64,000 bases of DNA from positions 2,560,001 through 2,624,000 of the forward strand of contig NZ_QBTZ01000001.1 of the NCBI RefSeq assembly GCF_003058055.1. The letters run 5' to 3'. Source of the DNA: Acidovorax sp. 107 (GTDB lineage: Bacteria > Pseudomonadota > Gammaproteobacteria > Burkholderiales > Burkholderiaceae_C). The translations under genes and the position numbers were made by a program. A model generated the notes under the pieces. That model was not told where the DNA came from. It saw only the letters and a list, made by a program, of their open reading frames with translations, and did no database searches. Shown here in pieces: positions 9,086-16,051 of this stretch. How positions within the stretch are numbered: position 1 is the stretch's first letter; every line of letters begins with the position of its first letter.

Positions 9086-9532
9086 TCAAAACAGGTCCAC
9101 AGAACCTGCATCCATCTCGCTTTGGGTGACAGGGTTTGGCCTGTCGGGCGCCATCTCAGCAAAGGGCGCCGCGTCTTCACCTTCTTCGTGCCCCATGGCT
9201 TCCGAAGCCAGCCGAAAGGCGCAGCCCTGCAGCACCTTGGTGGTATGCCAGATCAGTTGGGAGGCCATGTCCTGGAACTGCAACTCCGTCACCGCACTGC
9301 GCAACGCTGCACGTGCAGCCACCAGTTCCGGTGAGTCTGCCACCACGGTATCGGTCAACAAGGAGTTCGCCTCGCCAAACCGCTCCAGCAGATTGTCGGT
9401 GGCGTGGTTCAGCAAACCTTCCAGGCGGTGCAGATCGTGCATTACGACCAGCAAGGAGTCCTGCAGCTCTGCCGCCACCATGACGGGAACCTGGACAGCA
9501 GGTCCTCCAGGCGTTGTTAGCGTAGATTGCAT
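9086..9532 (-). CDS. Small CheZ-like protein, predicted CheY-P phosphatase
   Basis: A 148-residue protein at the head of the chemotaxis operon. It appears all-helical, and residues 83-95 (ELQFQDMASQLI) resemble the catalytic helix of CheZ. Asp88 and Gln92 have the same spacing as the CheZ catalytic Asp and Gln, and as Asp132/Gln136 of the genuine CheZ encoded at 31989. It is shorter than CheZ (about 205-215 residues) and ends in GSVDLF instead of the CheZ tail VDDLLASLGF. The tail could be a reduced CheY-docking peptide. The position next to cheY and cheA fits a dedicated phosphatase. The function is inferred from motif and context. It could instead be a non-catalytic CheY- or CheA-binding protein. 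Confidence 0.7.
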   Translation of the reverse strand: MQSTLTTPGGPAVQVPVMVAAELQDSLLVVMHDLHRLEGLLNHATDNLLERFGEANSLLTDTVVADSPELVAARAALRSAVTELQFQDMASQLIWHTTKVLQGCAFRLASEAMGHEEGEDAAPFAEMAPDRPNPVTQSEMDAGSVDLF

Positions 9533-9683
9533 CGTTTCTCCATCGCAGCACGTAGCAGCAAAACACGCAAATACACAGGACTACGATACATGCATCAGTA
9601 ACCTGCCAAGGCCCCCGAGCAAACCGGAGCGTCCGCGCCCATTGAACGCTGACGCGCAAACCATCCCAACCAGACAAACACCG

Positions 9684-9711
9684 TTGTTTGTTCCAATTTG
9701 TATCCTATGAT
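9684..9711 (+). promoter_or_regulatory. Possible sigma-70 promoter of the hybrid kinase gene
   Basis: TTGTTT (9684-9689), a 16-base spacer and TATGAT (9706-9711) resemble a housekeeping promoter. Transcription would begin near 9718, only a few bases before the likely ATG at 9721, so the mRNA would be almost leaderless. This is a by-eye match only. Confidence 0.3.
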
Positions 9712-9720
9712 AGCGCTCCT

Positions 9721-10830
9721 ATGGGCCCTGCAACACCAGACCAGACCCTTGACATCCTGCATCTTGAAGACTCACCCGCCGATCACGAATTGGCAGCGCG
9801 TGTGTTGCGTCGATCCGGGCTCCAGTGCCACCTCCAGCGGGTCGATACGCTTCCAGAGTTCCAAAGGCTGACGGATAACGACAGCTTTGACATCATCTTG
9901 GCAGATTACCGCCTGCCAGGTTTCACCGCATTGGATGCCTGGGCCCATGTGGCGCAAAAACCGCAGCACCCCCCTTTCGTGCTGCTCTCGGGCGCCATCG
10001 GCGAGCCTGCAGCAGTAGACGCCATGCGCCTAGGGGTGGCGGACTATCTGCTCAAAGACGATATCCAGCGTCTGCCCCACGTGATCGCCAGGACCCTGGA
10101 GGTCCATGAAGCACGCAACGCGCGCGAGCAGGCCATTGCCGAGCTGGCGATGTCCCAGCGCCGTTTGGCTGAGTTGGCCGAACACCTGCAAACCTCCATA
10201 GAGCAAGAGCGTGCCTCCATCGCACGCGAAATCCACGATGACATTGGTGGTGCCCTGACGGCCGTGCGCTTCGATGTGGCCTGGATCGGACGCCACAGCA
10301 CGGACCCGATCATGCAGGAGCATGCAACATCGGCGGCGGACATGCTGCAACATGCGATCGGCGCCAGCCAGCGCATCATGATGAACCTGCGCCCACCCAT
10401 ACTGGAGCAAGGTCTGGTGGCTGCTGTCCAGTGGCTGGCCACCGGCTTTGAGCGCAGGACTGGCATCCCCACTGGAGTGCAGAGCAGCAGCGACGCCATA
10501 GATACGCGTGCCGACATTCAACTGGTGGCGTACCGCACCGCCCAAGAGGCATTGACCAATATCTCCAAGCATGCGCAGCCCAGCAAGGTGGACATCGAAC
10601 TGTCTGACAAGGAGGGGGTGCTGACCCTGGAGGTCACAGACGACGGCCGTGGCATGGATGCCACAGTGCGTGACAAACCCAAGGCCTTCGGGCTCAAGGG
10701 CCTTCAAGAGCGTGCGCGCACCGTAGGAGGGTGGCTGGACATCAGCAGCCGGCCCGGTCAGGGCACGTCGGTCATCCTGTCCATCCCGTTACCATCTCCC
10801 CTCACACCCGCACCAGGAGATGCCCCGTGA
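9721..10830 (+). CDS. Hybrid sensor: N-terminal receiver plus NarL-family (HisKA_3) histidine kinase
   Basis: Cytosolic two-component kinase. The N-terminal receiver domain (residues about 10-125) has phosphoacceptor Asp62 in ILADYRLPG. A coiled-coil linker leads to the HisKA_3 domain, with the phosphorylated His172 in REIHDDIGG. The ATPase domain follows (AYRTAQEALTNISKHA, DDGRGMD, FGLKGLQERA). No membrane segment is present, so its input is probably phosphate on its own receiver rather than an external ligand. The ATG at 9721 (369 residues) is preferred over a TTG at 9688. Its stop overlaps the GTG of the regulator gene, so the pair is translationally coupled. The pair is divergent from the chemotaxis operon. 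The target is unknown. Confidence 0.88.
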   Translation: MGPATPDQTLDILHLEDSPADHELAARVLRRSGLQCHLQRVDTLPEFQRLTDNDSFDIILADYRLPGFTALDAWAHVAQKPQHPPFVLLSGAIGEPAAVDAMRLGVADYLLKDDIQRLPHVIARTLEVHEARNAREQAIAELAMSQRRLAELAEHLQTSIEQERASIAREIHDDIGGALTAVRFDVAWIGRHSTDPIMQEHATSAADMLQHAIGASQRIMMNLRPPILEQGLVAAVQWLATGFERRTGIPTGVQSSSDAIDTRADIQLVAYRTAQEALTNISKHAQPSKVDIELSDKEGVLTLEVTDDGRGMDATVRDKPKAFGLKGLQERARTVGGWLDISSRPGQGTSVILSIPLPSPLTPAPGDAP

Positions 10831-11456
10831 TCCATGTCGTCTTGTGCGACGACCATGCCGTCCTGCGGCGCGGCATTCGCGACACACTCACCGAAGCGCC
10901 GGACATTCAGGTAACCGGCGAAGCGGGCGGATATTCAGAACTCCGTGATGTTCTGCGTACGGCCGCCTGTGACGTGCTGCTGCTGGACCTGAACATGCCT
11001 GGGCGCAGCGGCCTGGAAGTCTTGGCCAGCCTGCGAGAGACCCACTCCACCATCAAGGTGCTGGTGGTTTCGATGTACCCCGAGGACCAATACGCATTGC
11101 GCTGCCTCAAGGCAGGGGCCCAGGGTTATGCAAACAAGGCCGGCGACCCGGTCGAGCTCATTGCCGCCGTACGCACAGTGATGCAAGGGCGCAAATACCT
11201 CACTGCCGAAGTGGCTCAGATGCTGGCGGACAGCTTGGCCCAACCCACGCCAGAGGTGCCCCATGCGGCGCTTTCCGAGCGCGAACTGCAAACCCTGGTG
11301 AAGATTGCCTCGGGTCGGCGCTTGTCGGACATTGCCGAAGAGTTGATGCTGAGTCCCAAAACCGTGAGCGTCTACCGCTCACGGGTTCTCGAAAAACTGA
11401 AGCTCTCTAACAACGCGGAGCTGACTGTATACGCCATCCGCAACCAGCTTGTGTAG
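10827..11456 (+). CDS. NarL/FixJ-family response regulator
   Basis: DNA-binding partner of the preceding kinase. The GTG start overlaps the kinase stop (GTGA), giving 209 residues beginning MIHVVLCDDHAVLRRG. The receiver has acidic residues CDD and phosphoacceptor Asp54 in LLLDLNMPG, followed by VLVVSMYPEDQ. The C-terminal LuxR-type helix-turn-helix covers about residues 145-205 (LSERELQTLVKIASG, LSPKTVSVYRSRVLEKL). It ends only nine bases from the stop of the convergent fliR, with no visible terminator, so its transcript may run antisense into the flagellar operon. Control of motility genes is an inference from location alone. Confidence 0.92.
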   Translation: MIHVVLCDDHAVLRRGIRDTLTEAPDIQVTGEAGGYSELRDVLRTAACDVLLLDLNMPGRSGLEVLASLRETHSTIKVLVVSMYPEDQYALRCLKAGAQGYANKAGDPVELIAAVRTVMQGRKYLTAEVAQMLADSLAQPTPEVPHAALSERELQTLVKIASGRRLSDIAEELMLSPKTVSVYRSRVLEKLKLSNNAELTVYAIRNQLV

Positions 11457-11465
11457 CTGCCAGCC

Positions 11466-12236
11466 TCATCTGCCGGCCGCAAAAAGATCCACCGCCTGCT
11501 GCATCAACGCCAGCACGGGCTGTTCCAGCATCGGGAGAGTTGCCGCGATGCCCAGCATCCCCACCGTGAGCGTGACCGGAAAACCCACCGCATAGATGTT
11601 CATCTGCGGCGCAACGCGCGAGATGATCCCCATGGTCAGGTTGACGAACAGCAGTAACGCAATCATGGGCATGGCGATCCAGAGCGCGCTGGAGAAGAGT
11701 GAAGCTCCCAGCTCATGCAACCTCATCTGCCCCAACGCCTGCAGAAAATTGCCGTCGACCGGGAAGCGGTCAAAACTCTTGACCACGGCCATCAGTATCA
11801 ACAAATGGCCATTGATGACGACAAACAGCAGCATGGACATGTGACCAAAGAAACGGGCCACAGCGCTGATCTGTCCATTGGAGGTGGGGTCAAAAAATGA
11901 AGCAAAGTTGAGCCCCATCTGCAGCCCAATGATTTCGCCCGCCAGCTCGACCGCCGTGAACACCAGTCGCACCGAAAAGCCAATGGCGAGTCCCACGGCC
12001 ACCTGCTGAGCGACCGCACCCAGAGCGCCTCGACCATTCACGCTGATGACAGGCTGTTCACCCAGCACACCTTGCGCGCACAAGGCCACCAGGAATGCGA
12101 GGCCGATCTTGACGCGCATGGGCACCACACGCATGGAAAACACCGGGGCCACAGAGAACAACGCCAACACCCGCAAAAAGGGCCACAGGATGGGCGACAG
12201 CCAGCCCATGATCTGTGCTTCGGAAAAGGTAATCAT
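11466..12236 (-). CDS. fliR: Flagellar export gate protein FliR
   Basis: Integral membrane component of the type III export gate, which forms a helical assembly with FliP and FliQ inside the MS ring. The start is the ATG giving MITFSEAQIMGWL (256 residues), preceded by a strong AGGGGAGG Shine-Dalgarno sequence. Longer upstream frames lack conservation. About six hydrophobic segments are visible, including the regions around VALFSVAPVFS-like residues 25-40 and ALLLFVNLTMGIISRVAPQMN, a typical FliR stretch. The C-terminus reads AVDLFAAGR. It is the last gene of the long fliF-to-fliR block. A 132-base gap separates it from fliQ, and I see nothing specific in that gap. Confidence 0.94.
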   Translation of the reverse strand: MITFSEAQIMGWLSPILWPFLRVLALFSVAPVFSMRVVPMRVKIGLAFLVALCAQGVLGEQPVISVNGRGALGAVAQQVAVGLAIGFSVRLVFTAVELAGEIIGLQMGLNFASFFDPTSNGQISAVARFFGHMSMLLFVVINGHLLILMAVVKSFDRFPVDGNFLQALGQMRLHELGASLFSSALWIAMPMIALLLFVNLTMGIISRVAPQMNIYAVGFPVTLTVGMLGIAATLPMLEQPVLALMQQAVDLFAAGR

Positions 12237-12368
12237 CGGCCCCCTCCCCTGGCGTCGCCGAGGTATCTTGAAAGCGATGGCAACCGATCTCCACGGGACA
12301 CGGATTCCCACGAGCGCCAAGCCGGCCGCACGGTCCTCAGGCAGCCAGTTGCCCAGATTGACATGGCG

Positions 12369-12638
12369 CTACCCAATCATCGACGGGATTGATTCGATCG
12401 TCCTGCGGATGAAATCCACCAGCGTGCTGAGCATCCAGGGCCCCGCAATCGCAAACACCACCATGGCAGCAATCAACTTGGGCACAAAGGCCAGCGTGGC
12501 CTCATGGATCTGTGTGACCGCCTGGAAAATACTGACCAACAACCCCACAGCCATGACCACCCCCAGCACAGGCATGGAGATCATCAACAACAAGGTGAGG
12601 GCATCACGCCCGATGGTCAGCACCATTTGTGAGGTCAT
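12369..12638 (-). CDS. fliQ: Flagellar export gate protein FliQ
   Basis: Small two-helix membrane protein of the flagellar export gate. From the ATG at 12638 it is 89 residues (MTSQMVLTIGRDALTLL), the standard FliQ length. Two hydrophobic segments are obvious, LLLMISMPVLGVVMAVGLLV and the one around LIAAMVVFAIAGPWM, separated by the conserved loop QAVTQIHEATLAFVPK. An apparent longer frame upstream runs into fliP and is not used. It starts 11 bases after the fliP stop, so the two are probably co-translated. The order fliP-fliQ-fliR is conserved across flagellated bacteria. Confidence 0.96.
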   Translation of the reverse strand: MTSQMVLTIGRDALTLLLMISMPVLGVVMAVGLLVSIFQAVTQIHEATLAFVPKLIAAMVVFAIAGPWMLSTLVDFIRRTIESIPSMIG

Positions 12639-12649
12639 GGCGAAATCTT

Positions 12650-13441
12650 TCAGGTGACAAAGCTGGCAGCCAATGATCCGATCAGCAAATTCCAACCATC
12701 GGCCAGAACAAACAGCATGAGCTTGAATGGCAATGCCACCAACACCGGCGACAACATCATCATGCCCAGCGACATGAGGATGCTCGACACCACCATGTCG
12801 ATGACCAGGAATGGAATGAAGATCATGAACCCGATCTGGAACGCCGATTTGAGCTCACTGGTCACAAAAGCCGGTACGAGCACACGGATCGGTGCAGTCT
12901 CAGCCGTCACGCTGGGATCCAGACGTGCGAGCCGGGAGAACAGCGCAAAGTCCGATTGCCGCGTCTGCTTGAGCATGAAGCTGCGCATGGGCGCCTCCGC
13001 TCGGTCCAGCGCCTGTTCAAAGCTGATCGTGTTGTTGGTGTAGGGGACATAAGCATCCTGGTACACCCGATCCAGGGTCGGCCCCATGACAAAAAAGGTA
13101 AGGAACAAAGACAGCCCGATGATGACCTGGTTGGGGGGCGCCGACTGTGTTCCCAAGGCCTGGCGCAGCAAGGACAACACAATCACGATCCGGGTAAAAC
13201 CCGTCATCATCAGGAGCACGGCGGGCAAAAAAGACAGCGCCGTGAAAAACAGCAAGGTCTGTATCGGTACCGAGTAGCTTGCGCCAGAGGGCCCACTGCC
13301 CACCACCAATGGCAACGCCCCCGCCGTCTGCGCCCAGGCCGAGCCTTGAACTCCCAGCCCCAGCACAGCGACAGCCCAAGGCCACGAGCGCGCGGCCCAT
13401 CGCGCCCCTTTGCCTAGGAACGAGGATTCGCGCTCAGACAT
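12650..13441 (-). CDS. fliP: Flagellar export gate protein FliP
   Basis: Core pore protein of the flagellar type III secretion gate. The start chosen gives MSERESSFLGKG and 263 residues. A cleavable signal peptide is visible to about residue 35 (VLGLGVQGSAWAQ), as is usual for FliP. The mature part has LLMMTGFTRIVIVLSLLRQALG and QVIIGLSLFLTFFVMGP, both family signatures, and a C-terminal pair of hydrophobic helices (LLSPVLVALPFKLMLFVLADGW). The start codon lies inside the end of fliO by eight bases. The frame can be extended upstream but only into the fliO coding region. Confidence 0.96.
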   Translation of the reverse strand: MSERESSFLGKGARWAARSWPWAVAVLGLGVQGSAWAQTAGALPLVVGSGPSGASYSVPIQTLLFFTALSFLPAVLLMMTGFTRIVIVLSLLRQALGTQSAPPNQVIIGLSLFLTFFVMGPTLDRVYQDAYVPYTNNTISFEQALDRAEAPMRSFMLKQTRQSDFALFSRLARLDPSVTAETAPIRVLVPAFVTSELKSAFQIGFMIFIPFLVIDMVVSSILMSLGMMMLSPVLVALPFKLMLFVLADGWNLLIGSLAASFVT

Positions 13442-13814
13442 GGGCAGACTTTCCAACCTCAGCGGAGGCTGATTGCATCTCCCGGGCAAACGATGGCCCC
13501 GCTGGCGACGCAGCAGCCACCGCATCACCGGCCCCCTTGCTGGCCAGCGGCAGCACATGCAGGCAACTGACCTGCTGCGCCGTCACCCCCAGCACCAGCC
13601 AGGTACGTGCATTTTCCGGGCCGACCTCCACGGTGACGACCCGCTGCTGGGGTCCGACGGCTACGGCAGACACCACGCGCGATGCCACCCCGGCGGCCAA
13701 CGCCCCGGAGGATTGGCGCTGCTGCAGGCGACGCACCGCCCAGGGAAGCAAGGCCATGGCCCCCACAAAAAGCACCACAACCAGCAGCGTCTGGGTCATG
13801 CTCCCACTATCCAC
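13434..13814 (-). CDS. fliO: Flagellar biosynthetic protein FliO
   Basis: Bitopic inner-membrane protein that helps FliP assemble. It is 126 residues, with one hydrophobic segment near the N-terminus (QTLLVVVLFVGAMALLPWAV) followed by an arginine/glutamine-rich patch and a small cytoplasmic domain containing VVTVEVGPENARTWLVLGV, the usual FliO beta-rich core. Sequence conservation in this family is weak, so position between fliN and fliP carries much of the weight. A GTG start at 13814 overlaps the fliN stop. An ATG 15 bases further in (MTQTLLVV) is an equally reasonable start. Confidence 0.85.
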   Translation of the reverse strand: MDSGSMTQTLLVVVLFVGAMALLPWAVRRLQQRQSSGALAAGVASRVVSAVAVGPQQRVVTVEVGPENARTWLVLGVTAQQVSCLHVLPLASKGAGDAVAAASPAGPSFAREMQSASAEVGKSAHV

Positions 13815-14247
13815 GGCTGACCCGGCGTAACCGCTCCGACGGAGTCACCACATCGGTCAGGCGGATACCGAACTTGTCGTTGACCACCACCACCTCGCCT
13901 TGTGCGATGAGGTAGCCGTTGACCAGCACATCCATGGGTTCGCCTGCCAGCGCATCCAGCTCCACCACTGAACCTTGTGCCAGCTGCAGGATGTACTTGA
14001 TAGGTACCTTGGTGCGCCCCAACTCCACCGACAGTTGCACTGGAATGTCCAGCACCATGTTGATGTCGTTGACGGAGTCACCGCCCGCAGCGCCAGAGAA
14101 CGGCCGCACAGGCTCTCCCGACAGCGGCCCGCCCTGCTCTGCATCCGCCGGCTTTTCGTCCGTTCGCTTCTGCTCTTCCAGCGCCTCAGCCCAACCCGCA
14201 AACGGATCATCCGCGCCTGCGTCCTTGTTGTCTTCTTCAGTTGCCAT
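13807..14247 (-). CDS. fliN: Flagellar motor switch protein FliN
   Basis: C-ring component that, with FliM and FliG, sets the direction of rotation and docks the export ATPase complex. It is 146 residues, with an acidic, low-complexity N-terminal half (ATEEDNKDAGADDPF) and the conserved SpoA domain in the last 80 residues (MVLDIPVQLSVELGRTKVPI, LAGEPMDVLVNGYLIAQGEVVVVNDKFGIRLTDVV split across the sheet). The ATG overlaps the fliM stop by 11 bases and its stop overlaps fliO, a tightly coupled arrangement. Length and domain order match betaproteobacterial FliN. Confidence 0.95.
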   Translation of the reverse strand: MATEEDNKDAGADDPFAGWAEALEEQKRTDEKPADAEQGGPLSGEPVRPFSGAAGGDSVNDINMVLDIPVQLSVELGRTKVPIKYILQLAQGSVVELDALAGEPMDVLVNGYLIAQGEVVVVNDKFGIRLTDVVTPSERLRRVSRG

Positions 14248-15241
14248 TTTTCTCTCCCAGCCAGCTCATGTCCGAAGTACGCAGACACTCTTCAATGCGA
14301 ATGGCGTACTTGGAATTGTGGGTTCCATACTGGCATTCAAAAATTGGAACCCCTCCGATCGACGCACGGATACGGGGCTCACGGTCCAGTTCAATGAAGT
14401 CACCCGGCTTCATCGCCAGCAGTTGCTCGACGGTGGCATCGGCTTTCGCCAGCTCCGCCACCAGCGTAACTTCTGCAGACTGAATTTCACGCTTGAGCAC
14501 GTTCACCCAGCGGCGGTCCACCTCGATGGAATCGCCCTGGGTGGACGAATACAGCACATCGCGGATGGGCTCCAGCGTTGCATAGGGCATGCAGATATGG
14601 ATGGCGCCTGACAGGTCACCAATTTCCAACTGGAAGGCCGTGGACACCACAATCTCGCTGGGCGTGGCAATGTTGGCAAACTGGGGTTGCATTTCTGAGC
14701 GCTGGTACTCCAGCTCCAGCGGATAGATGCCCTGCCATGCCTTTTTGTATTCCGCACAGATCACATCCACCAACCGGTTGATGACACGCTGCTCCGTGGG
14801 CGAAAAATCACGGCCCTCAATGCGGGTCTGGAACTTGCCGACCCCGCCGTACAGCGTGTCGATGATGCCGAACACCAGCGAAGGCTCGCACACGATGAGC
14901 CCGCTACCGCGCAAGGGCCGAATCGCCACGATGTTGAAGTTCGTGGGCACCGCCAGCTCCCGCAGGAAGGCGCTGTAGCGTTGCACCGACACGGTCCCCA
15001 CCGAAATCTCGGGGCTGCGGCGGATGAAATTGAACAGCCCGATGCGGAAGTTGCGCGCAAACCGCTCATTGACGATTTCCATCGTCGGCATGCGGCCGCG
15101 GACGATGCGTTCCTGGCTGGAGATGTCGTAGTTGCGGACCGAGCCCGCCTCGGCCACCTCTTCGACCGACTTCTGGCTTTCACCAGTGACCCCTTCCAGA
15201 AGGGCATCGACCTCTTCCTGCGAAAGAAATGAATCACTCAT
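14237..15241 (-). CDS. fliM: Flagellar motor switch protein FliM
   Basis: Middle part of the C-ring and the receptor for phosphorylated CheY. The N-terminal peptide MSDSFLSQEEVDALLEGV is the CheY-P docking site and is very close to the E. coli version. After it come the CheC-like middle domain (RNFRIGLFNFIRRSPEISVG, the RPLRGSGLIVCEPSLVF region) and the C-terminal SpoA domain (LAMKPGDFIELDREPRI), which pairs with FliN. The 334-residue length is normal. It starts 22 bases after fliL ends. Given two CheY proteins in the window, this peptide is the likely point where they compete. Confidence 0.97.
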   Translation of the reverse strand: MSDSFLSQEEVDALLEGVTGESQKSVEEVAEAGSVRNYDISSQERIVRGRMPTMEIVNERFARNFRIGLFNFIRRSPEISVGTVSVQRYSAFLRELAVPTNFNIVAIRPLRGSGLIVCEPSLVFGIIDTLYGGVGKFQTRIEGRDFSPTEQRVINRLVDVICAEYKKAWQGIYPLELEYQRSEMQPQFANIATPSEIVVSTAFQLEIGDLSGAIHICMPYATLEPIRDVLYSSTQGDSIEVDRRWVNVLKREIQSAEVTLVAELAKADATVEQLLAMKPGDFIELDREPRIRASIGGVPIFECQYGTHNSKYAIRIEECLRTSDMSWLGEKNGN

Positions 15242-15263
15242 GGCTGGTCCTTACCCGGCGGGC

Positions 15264-15857
15264 TCATTGGATGATGAAGCTCGAGAAGAGCACCCTGCGC
15301 ACCGGATTGCGCTCCGTGCGCTTGCGCGCGGCGGGACGCTCCTCGGCATCTCCGTCCTGCTCGGCGGCGGCCGCAGCCTTTGCACGCTCACGCTCTGACG
15401 GCACCGAGTAGCCCAGAGGCCGCGAGACCTCGCGCAAGATGTCGGTGGCCAGCTTCTCCTTGCCCTCGCGCTGCAGCAGCTCGGTGGACGTGCGCTGCGA
15501 CACCAGCATCAGGATGCCGCTACGGATCGTAGGCAGATATTGCTTGACTTGGTCAGACGTTTTGGCGTCTTCCAGCTCCAGGGTGATGCCAATCTGCGCA
15601 AAACGGTCGCCGCCAGGATCGGCCAGGTTGACCACCATGTTTTCCATGGGCAGAAAGGTGGGGGCAACTTTTGGAGCCTCCTTGTGTGCCGCAGGGGCGC
15701 CGCCCTCCTCATCCTCAGCGGCGTGCGATCGGCTGGAGATGAACCACGCTGCAGCCCCCCCTCCGATCACCAGCACGGCCACCACCACGCCGATGATGAT
15801 CAACAGCATCTTCTTGCTTTTGGCGGGCGCCGCTGCTGCGGGAGTATTGGCTGACAC
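15264..15857 (-). CDS. fliL: Flagellar basal body protein FliL
   Basis: Single-pass inner-membrane protein that surrounds the stator units and supports torque under load. I place the start at a GTG (15857, 197 residues, VSANTPAAAAPAKSKK) because AAGGA lies eight bases upstream. Longer frames run into a non-conserved leader. The transmembrane segment follows a basic patch (KKMLLIIIGVVVAVLVIGG). The periplasmic domain has the usual NLADPGGDRFAQIGITLELED stretch, split by strands, and ILMLVSQRT. The C-terminal half contains an Ala/Glu/Arg-rich insertion before a conserved-looking RRVLFSSFIIQ end. The upstream gap to fliK holds a repeat-like stretch and an inverted repeat. Confidence 0.92.
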   Translation of the reverse strand: MSANTPAAAAPAKSKKMLLIIIGVVVAVLVIGGGAAAWFISSRSHAAEDEEGGAPAAHKEAPKVAPTFLPMENMVVNLADPGGDRFAQIGITLELEDAKTSDQVKQYLPTIRSGILMLVSQRTSTELLQREGKEKLATDILREVSRPLGYSVPSERERAKAAAAAEQDGDAEERPAARKRTERNPVRRVLFSSFIIQ

Positions 15858-15887
15858 GATGGAATTCCTTGCGGTAGGGAGCTGCTG

Positions 15888-15913
15888 TGCAAGCGCTATC
15901 AAAGCGCAAGCAC
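15888..15913. repeat. Degenerate interspersed repeat in the fliL leader
   Basis: Core GCTATCAA at 15895-15902, flanked by AGCGC on one side and AGCGCAAGCA on the other. On the minus strand this reads TTTGATAGCGCTTGCAC, close to the copy at 46567-46583. It lies about 35 bases upstream of the fliL start codon. Confidence 0.4.
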
Positions 15914-15926
15914 AACCGGGTAGCTC

Positions 15927-15954
15927 ATTATTGGACGGGGGTGCAACCAATAAT
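15927..15954. promoter_or_regulatory. Inverted repeat ATTATTGG-N12-CCAATAAT upstream of fliL
   Basis: Perfect 8-bp arms (15927-15934 and 15947-15954) 70-97 bases upstream of the fliL GTG, in the 194-base fliK-fliL gap. It is AT-rich in a GC-rich neighbourhood, which is unusual. It could be an operator, or a weak hairpin terminating fliK transcripts. There is no T-run. Confidence 0.35.
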
Positions 15955-16051
15955 AGCCAGAATAAAAGCCCAAAACCATGGCATTCGCCGCGCTCATCTG
16001 CGCAGCCGGGCGAGACAAGTCAAACCGCAGCCTGTCCACGCCCTCATCAAA

